Assembly (NCBI RefSeq): GCF_049800775.1
Contig: NZ_JBNAFR010000002.1
Span: 186,001 to 250,000 of the forward strand
Direction of reading: 5' to 3'
Length of the DNA stretch: 64,000 nucleotides
DNA from: Dinoroseobacter sp049800775
Lineage (GTDB): Bacteria; Pseudomonadota; Alphaproteobacteria; Rhodobacterales; Rhodobacteraceae
In this document: piece after piece, positions 57,918 to 64,000 of the stretch
How the letters are laid out: the number at the start of each line of letters is the position of its first letter
Position numbering within the stretch: position 1 is the first letter of the stretch
Translations under genes and position numbers: made by a program
Notes under the pieces: model-generated
Database searches by the model: none
Told to the model about the DNA's origin: nothing
The model's input: the letters and a program-made list of their open reading frames with translations, nothing else

Positions 57918-58754
57918 ATGGACGGGATGACGGCCGCCTCGGTTTACGAGGATATGCACCTGCCGGTTTTGAGCATGGGAGGGATCGTGATCCTCCTGCT
58001 GGTGCTACTGCCGGCCGCGGCAGTGATCGGGCACGCGCTGGGACGGCGCCAGCGCCAGCGCACGCTGGCTGCGGGGCGCGAAGTGGACAAGGTGACCGGC
58101 GAGACCTCGCTGGGCGCGATCCTCGGGATCCTCGGGCTCTTGCTGGCATTCAGTTTCGGCAATGCCCTGACGCTTGCTCAGACGCGCAAATCCACGGTCA
58201 TCGACGAGGCCGCCGCGCTGGGCACGGTGTTCCTGCGGGCCGATTATCTGGCCGAGCCGGGCCGCACGGAGCTGCGCGAGGCGATCTATGCTTATACGCA
58301 GACCCGCGTGGTGCCCGATGCGAGCCAGATGAGCGATGCCCATGGCGTGCGCGACTTTCTGGAAACGACGCTGACGGCTCAGGCCGCGCTCTGGCCCGCA
58401 ACGCTTGCGGCCACCGCCGCGCCCGTGCCGCCGCCCACGGCGACCTTCGTGGCCTCGGCGATGAATGACGCGCTGGACGCCCATCTTTACCGGATGCAGA
58501 CCTTCGCCGTGCCAGTGGCGGATATCACTCAGGGCATGGTGCTGGCGGCGGCGCTGGCCTCGCTTTTCCTGCTGGGGAACCGGTCGGGCATGCATGGGCG
58601 CGCGCTGTCGTGGCGGACCTTCATGTTCTCCGGGTTTCTCTTCGTGGTGATGGTCACCATCGTCGATGTGCAGCGCAGCTCGGCGGGCCTCGTGAAGACC
58701 GATCAATCGCCATTTCTGGTGACGCTCTTCGATATGGAACAGGCCCTGCGCTAG
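57918..58754 (+). CDS. DUF4239-like membrane protein
   Basis: A 278-residue membrane protein. Hydrophobic segments lie near residues 20-40 (GGIVILLLVLLPAAAVIGHAL), 65-85 (SLGAILGILGLLLAFSFGNAL), 205-225 (MVLAAALASLFLLGNRS) and 230-250 (FMFSGFLFVVMVTIVDVQR). The motif LLAFSFGNALTLAQTRKSTVIDEAAALGTVFLRADYL is typical of the DUF4239 (bestrophin-like) group. Function unknown. Its stop overlaps the stop of convergent tdk within CTAG (58751-58754), leaving no room for a terminator. Confidence 0.8.
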   Translation: MDGMTAASVYEDMHLPVLSMGGIVILLLVLLPAAAVIGHALGRRQRQRTLAAGREVDKVTGETSLGAILGILGLLLAFSFGNALTLAQTRKSTVIDEAAALGTVFLRADYLAEPGRTELREAIYAYTQTRVVPDASQMSDAHGVRDFLETTLTAQAALWPATLAATAAPVPPPTATFVASAMNDALDAHLYRMQTFAVPVADITQGMVLAAALASLFLLGNRSGMHGRALSWRTFMFSGFLFVVMVTIVDVQRSSAGLVKTDQSPFLVTLFDMEQALR

Positions 58755-59341
58755 TCCGGCTGGCGGTCGCCTATGGCCTCGCGCCAGTGGCGGCGGCACA
58801 GGGAAACATAGGTCTCGTTTCCACCGATCTGAACCTGATCGCCATCGCGCAGGGGCGTCCCGTCAGGGCCTTGCCGGATCACCATGGTCGCCTTGCGCCC
58901 GCAATGGCAGATCGTCCGGACCTCGCGCATCTCATCCGCCAGAGCCAGCAGGGTGGCCGAGCCCGGGAAAAGCTGCCCGCGGAAATCCACCCTCAGTCCG
59001 TAGCACATCACCGGCAGCCCGAGGTCATCCACGGCGCGGGCCAGTTGCCAGACCTGATCCTCTGTCAGGAACTGGGCCTCGTCCACGAATACACAGGCGC
59101 ATGGCCCGCCCTTGAGCCGCAGGCTCAGCGCGTCAAAGAGGTTGGTCGTCGGGGCAAACGTGTCCGCCGGGGCCGAGAGGCCGATGCGGCTGCCGATCTG
59201 CCCCGTGCCTGCACGATTGTCGAAGCGCGCGGTCACCAGATGGGTCTGCATGCCGCGTTCGATATAGTTGTGCGAGGCTTGCAGCAGCGCGGTGGATTTG
59301 CCCGCATTCATGGTCGAGTAGTGGAAGTAGAGCTTGGCCAT
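58751..59341 (-). CDS. tdk: Thymidine kinase
   Basis: A 196-residue type II thymidine kinase that makes dTMP from thymidine and ATP. P-loop LYFHYSTMNAGKSTALLQ, Walker B CVFVDEAQFL with the catalytic Glu, the lasso/zinc Cys pair in ICHCGRKATM and later CRRHW, and YGLRVDFRGQLFPGS for substrate binding. The start at 59341 gives the usual MAKLYFHYS opening; a longer frame upstream is non-coding. Converges on the DUF4239-like gene with overlapping stops. The 178 bp upstream show nothing notable. Confidence 0.95.
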   Translation of the reverse strand: MAKLYFHYSTMNAGKSTALLQASHNYIERGMQTHLVTARFDNRAGTGQIGSRIGLSAPADTFAPTTNLFDALSLRLKGGPCACVFVDEAQFLTEDQVWQLARAVDDLGLPVMCYGLRVDFRGQLFPGSATLLALADEMREVRTICHCGRKATMVIRQGPDGTPLRDGDQVQIGGNETYVSLCRRHWREAIGDRQPD

Positions 59342-59518
59342 GGGCTGCCATAGCAAGGGCTGGCGGGGGCGGGCAAGAGGCTGCGCCCCGAGCCGTTCCC
59401 CGAGCTGTTCCCCATGGCGTTGTCTGCGCTGTACCCCATGGGTTGCGCGGCATGGGAATGGCCTTGGCGAGCCCCTCGGGCACACGCCTCGCAATCAGGT
59501 CGGGCAGGCGGATCCCGC

Positions 59519-60346
59519 CTAGCGCTCGCCCCGGCGTCGTCTTCCGGGACGCGTGAGCGGCGGGGCGGCGCGCGGCGGGCTCGCCAGGGCCGGGCGCGCC
59601 AACGGGGCGGTGTCGCGTGGGGGACGGGCGGGATCCGGCACCGCTTGGGGTCCGTGAAACGCGGGCATGTCCGTGGCGCCCTGAAGGGCCGGTTCCTCCT
59701 CGGGTATCAGGTCGAAGGCCGCATCGAGGCTGGCATGGATCTCGGCCTCGGTCGCGTCCGGCGCGAGATCCACGAGGGGCAGAGCGCCCTTGAGGAAAAG
59801 CTCCCGCAGGGTGGTCTCGCGCAGCAAGGTCTGCGTGCGGATGTCCTCGGGATCGGTCTGCATCAACCCGGCGACGGGCATGCCCCCGGGCTCGGCCAGA
59901 ACGTAATCGACCTTGTGCCCGCGCAGAACCTCGGCCCCCGCGCGCCCGGCATCACCGCTGGACGTCACCTCGAACAGCGCGTTCAGATCGACCTGCGCCA
60001 GGACCCGCAGGTCCGGCGCGCCACGGGACATGGCCCAGGCCTGCAATGCGTCATGAACCTGCGCGGCACCAAGCATGGTGAGCGGGATCGGGGCAACCTC
60101 GAGCTGGTCCAGACGCTCGGTCTGGCGGGCAAAGCTCACGGCCTTGGAGGGGGCGCGGGTGCGGGCGCCTTTCGGGATGCGCGTATTGCGCCGCCGCCGT
60201 TTCGACCAGCCCAACTTCTCCGAGACCCTGGCCAGCACCCAGAGCGCCCCAACCATGAACAGCCCGAACAGGACGATCGCGATGAACAGGATCAGCATGG
60301 ACAGGATGTCCGGTTCAGCTGGGGTAAGGGACATCCCGGGATTCAT
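59519..60346 (-). CDS. Membrane-anchored DUF2726-like protein
   Basis: A 275-residue protein. One N-terminal transmembrane helix (ILSMLILFIAIVLFGLFMVGALWVLARV) is followed by a very basic stretch (SKRRRRNTRIPKGARTRAPSK). The middle domain (LRVLAQVDLNALFEV, HKVDYVLAEPGGMPVAGLMQ) resembles DUF2726, a restriction-endonuclease-like fold. The C-terminal 50 residues are Pro/Arg/Ala-rich and disordered (PARPPRDTAPLARPALASPPRAAPP). The start at 60346 follows GGAGG closely. Whether the nuclease-like core is active cannot be judged. Divergent from the 60532 gene. Confidence 0.65.
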   Translation of the reverse strand: MNPGMSLTPAEPDILSMLILFIAIVLFGLFMVGALWVLARVSEKLGWSKRRRRNTRIPKGARTRAPSKAVSFARQTERLDQLEVAPIPLTMLGAAQVHDALQAWAMSRGAPDLRVLAQVDLNALFEVTSSGDAGRAGAEVLRGHKVDYVLAEPGGMPVAGLMQTDPEDIRTQTLLRETTLRELFLKGALPLVDLAPDATEAEIHASLDAAFDLIPEEEPALQGATDMPAFHGPQAVPDPARPPRDTAPLARPALASPPRAAPPLTRPGRRRRGER

Positions 60347-60531
60347 GGGGCCTCCGCACTCGGTACGCTGCGGGTCTGGCACGGCATTCTGACCGGTTTG
60401 TGGCGCCCTGCGGGCGAGTTTGGTACGATTGCGAAACCCCCTGATCCGTTAGCGGACCCGCTCGGGCGCGCTGACGTAGCCCTAACGGGGCTGTCGTAGG
60501 ACAGGGCAGGTCTCATCAAACGGAGTTTCCC

Positions 60532-61284
60532 ATGCCCTTTTTGTCCCGTTCCCTGTTTCCCGCCGCCGCTGCATTTGTCCTGTGCCTGAGCGGTTTGCCC
60601 GGGGATGCCGCCGCGCAGGAATGCCAGCGCAAGTTGAACTTCCTCGGGGCCAATGCCTCGGACAGCCGCAAGCTCGAGGCGCTGCTGATCTGCGCCGAGG
60701 AGACGCGCACGGATCTGGATGCGCTGCAGATGCGCGTAAGCGCCGTGGAGCGGAGCATCACCGGGCTGGAGCGTGCGGATGGGCGTCTGCAGACGAGTTT
60801 GGACGGGGTGGATGACAAGATCGCCCGTGCCGTTCAGGCCAGCGAACGTCGGACGAGTTCGGCACTGGCCACGGAGGCACGGACGCTGCGCTCCGAGATC
60901 CGCGAGGCCAGCGGGTCCGAGGCAGGCGAGCTGCGGAGCCTGAAGATGCAGGTCACGGCCGCGGAGCGCGCCCTTGGCCGGATCACCGGGCGCGGATGGG
61001 AGGAGTTCGGCGTTGCCAAGCGCAGCATCGGGCGCGCCCAGAACAACGACAAGGACTATCCCATCGTCGTGGCCGCCACGATCAATGTGGCGGAGTCGAA
61101 CCGCTGCCATGCGCGGATCAAGGTGAACGGACTGACCGTGGCCGAGACCAAGAACAACAACAGCCAGTGGGACAAGTCCTGCTTCGTCACGGCGACCGTG
61201 CCCCCGGGGGCGAATTATGTTCTGGAATCCGCGCCCCATGGCGGCGGGCGGCCCCGTGTGTCGAAATGGACCGAGCTGCGCTGA
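60532..61284 (+). CDS. Exported coiled-coil protein of unknown function
   Basis: A 250-residue protein: signal peptide MPFLSRSLFPAAAAFVLCLSGLPGDAAA, then a helical/coiled-coil part (about 45-165, with LDALQMRVSAVERSITGLERADGRLQTSL and heptad-like spacing). A compact C-terminal beta domain follows (VVAATINVAESNRCHARIKVNGLTVAETKNNNSQWDKSCFVTATVPPGANYVL), whose two cysteines could form a disulfide. The plan (trimeric-looking stalk plus head) recalls phage-tail or adhesin-type stalk proteins, but no phage genes are near. GGAG precedes the start. Function not known. Confidence 0.72.
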   Translation: MPFLSRSLFPAAAAFVLCLSGLPGDAAAQECQRKLNFLGANASDSRKLEALLICAEETRTDLDALQMRVSAVERSITGLERADGRLQTSLDGVDDKIARAVQASERRTSSALATEARTLRSEIREASGSEAGELRSLKMQVTAAERALGRITGRGWEEFGVAKRSIGRAQNNDKDYPIVVAATINVAESNRCHARIKVNGLTVAETKNNNSQWDKSCFVTATVPPGANYVLESAPHGGGRPRVSKWTELR

Positions 61285-61597
61285 GCGGCGGCAGGTCATT
61301 GATGGGCGCGGGATAAGACCGCGCCCTGTCCAGTCTGATGAATCGTCTGGTCGAGACCAAAAATCCGCAGAGGCGGCACGCTGAGACGCAGCGTGGTGTC
61401 GAGACCCGTCCGAGTATCGGGTAGAAGCCGTTGCTGCATGCGCTGGGACGGTGCGCGCGGTGACGGCGCGCGAGGTTGCGCAGGGCCCCGTCGCTGACCA
61501 CGACGGGGCGGACCCGAGTCATATGCCCGTCGGTGCGGGGGCCGGGACTTGTGCGAAAAGCGTATGGGTGGCGCCCCCCTGGCGGGAGGCGCTGGCG
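61285..61597. other. 313-bp gene-free stretch with GC hairpins 3' of carB
   Basis: Hairpins: CACGCTG-AGACG-CAGCGTG (61377-61395), GCGCGC with a 7-base loop and GCGCGC (61453-61471), and CCCCGTCG-CTGACCA-CGACGGGG (61486-61508). The last is the most likely terminator of carB on the minus strand. A TGGTC-GA-GACCA dyad followed by AAAAAT lies near 61349. No convincing open frame. Confidence 0.6.

Positions 61598-64000
<2,403 letters not shown>

Overview
The window is 64 kb of high-GC DNA from an alphaproteobacterium, most likely a marine Rhodobacterales (Roseobacter-type) bacterium. The grounds are a VPLPA-CTERM-type sorting tail, a fused allantoinase-OHCU decarboxylase (PuuE-UraD), a PuuD urate oxidase with a fused cytochrome c, a form II CODH-type molybdenum hydroxylase, and an EPS-associated MarR-type helix-turn-helix. 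No tRNA, rRNA, CRISPR array, insertion sequence or phage gene was seen, so it reads as a chromosomal segment. Many genes abut or overlap, and long antisense open frames are common, as expected at this GC content.

Layout. (1) 1-553: 3' part of a divergent gap gene. (2) 660-8853: purine/ureide catabolism. A minus-strand operon (puuE-uraD, alc, allA, NCS2 purine permease) diverges from uraH; a LysR regulator diverges from puuD. Together they take urate to glyoxylate plus urea. An exported VPLPA-CTERM-like protein sits inside the cluster. (3) 8986-16189: aldose 1-epimerase, then gcvT-gcvH-gcvP and sdaA. (4) 16304-20239: YbbP/YbbA-type ABC exporter with the divergent esterase tesA. (5) 20236-24381: signalling operon of a LuxR-type response regulator, a FIST sensor protein and a soluble PAS hybrid histidine kinase. 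(6) 24541-37308: an agmatinase-family enzyme, then a quinoprotein alcohol-oxidation locus. It holds an ExaF/PedH-type PQQ alcohol dehydrogenase with the lanthanide-type extra Asp, two cytochromes c, several periplasmic binding proteins, a PedC-like ABC-2 exporter, a beta-propeller and unknown exported proteins. (7) 37384-41726: coxG-coxS-coxL-coxM of form II, on the same strand as the end of the quinoprotein locus and closed by a strong terminator. (8) 41909-50408: an outer-membrane-like protein, dadA behind a tandem glycine riboswitch, a ferric-reductase-like flavoprotein, a frameshifted nucleotidyltransferase, an HTH-Sat-CysC fusion, trxB and an Lrp/AsnC regulator. (9) 50438-64000: a Hint-domain protein and housekeeping genes: pgeF, a MidA-type methyltransferase, lgt, ubiK-like, ybjN-like, proC, csaA, a 2-hydroxyacid dehydrogenase, a DUF4239-like membrane protein, tdk, a DUF2726-like protein, an exported coiled-coil protein and the 3' three quarters of carB.

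How the parts may work together. The ureide genes yield glyoxylate and nitrogen, and the glycine-cleavage and serine-deaminase genes next door handle the C2/C1 and amino-acid pools. The response regulator resembles EraR/AgmR/FlhR, which control quinoprotein alcohol oxidation elsewhere. A short box, [A/G]GTCG[C/T]A[A/T], recurs in noncoding DNA across its own promoter and the quinoprotein/cox locus, suggesting one regulon.

Most unusual items: an in-frame fusion of a MarR-type DNA-binding domain to a complete PAPS synthetase (Sat-CysC), with a perfect 14-bp palindrome upstream; the recurring box tying the quinoprotein locus to the cox genes; a glycine riboswitch on a DadA-type oxidase while the local gcv operon shows none; a shared TTTC-N11-GAAA dyad in both ureide promoter regions; and a dispersed short element 3' of four genes. 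All functional assignments come from reading motifs, without database searches.
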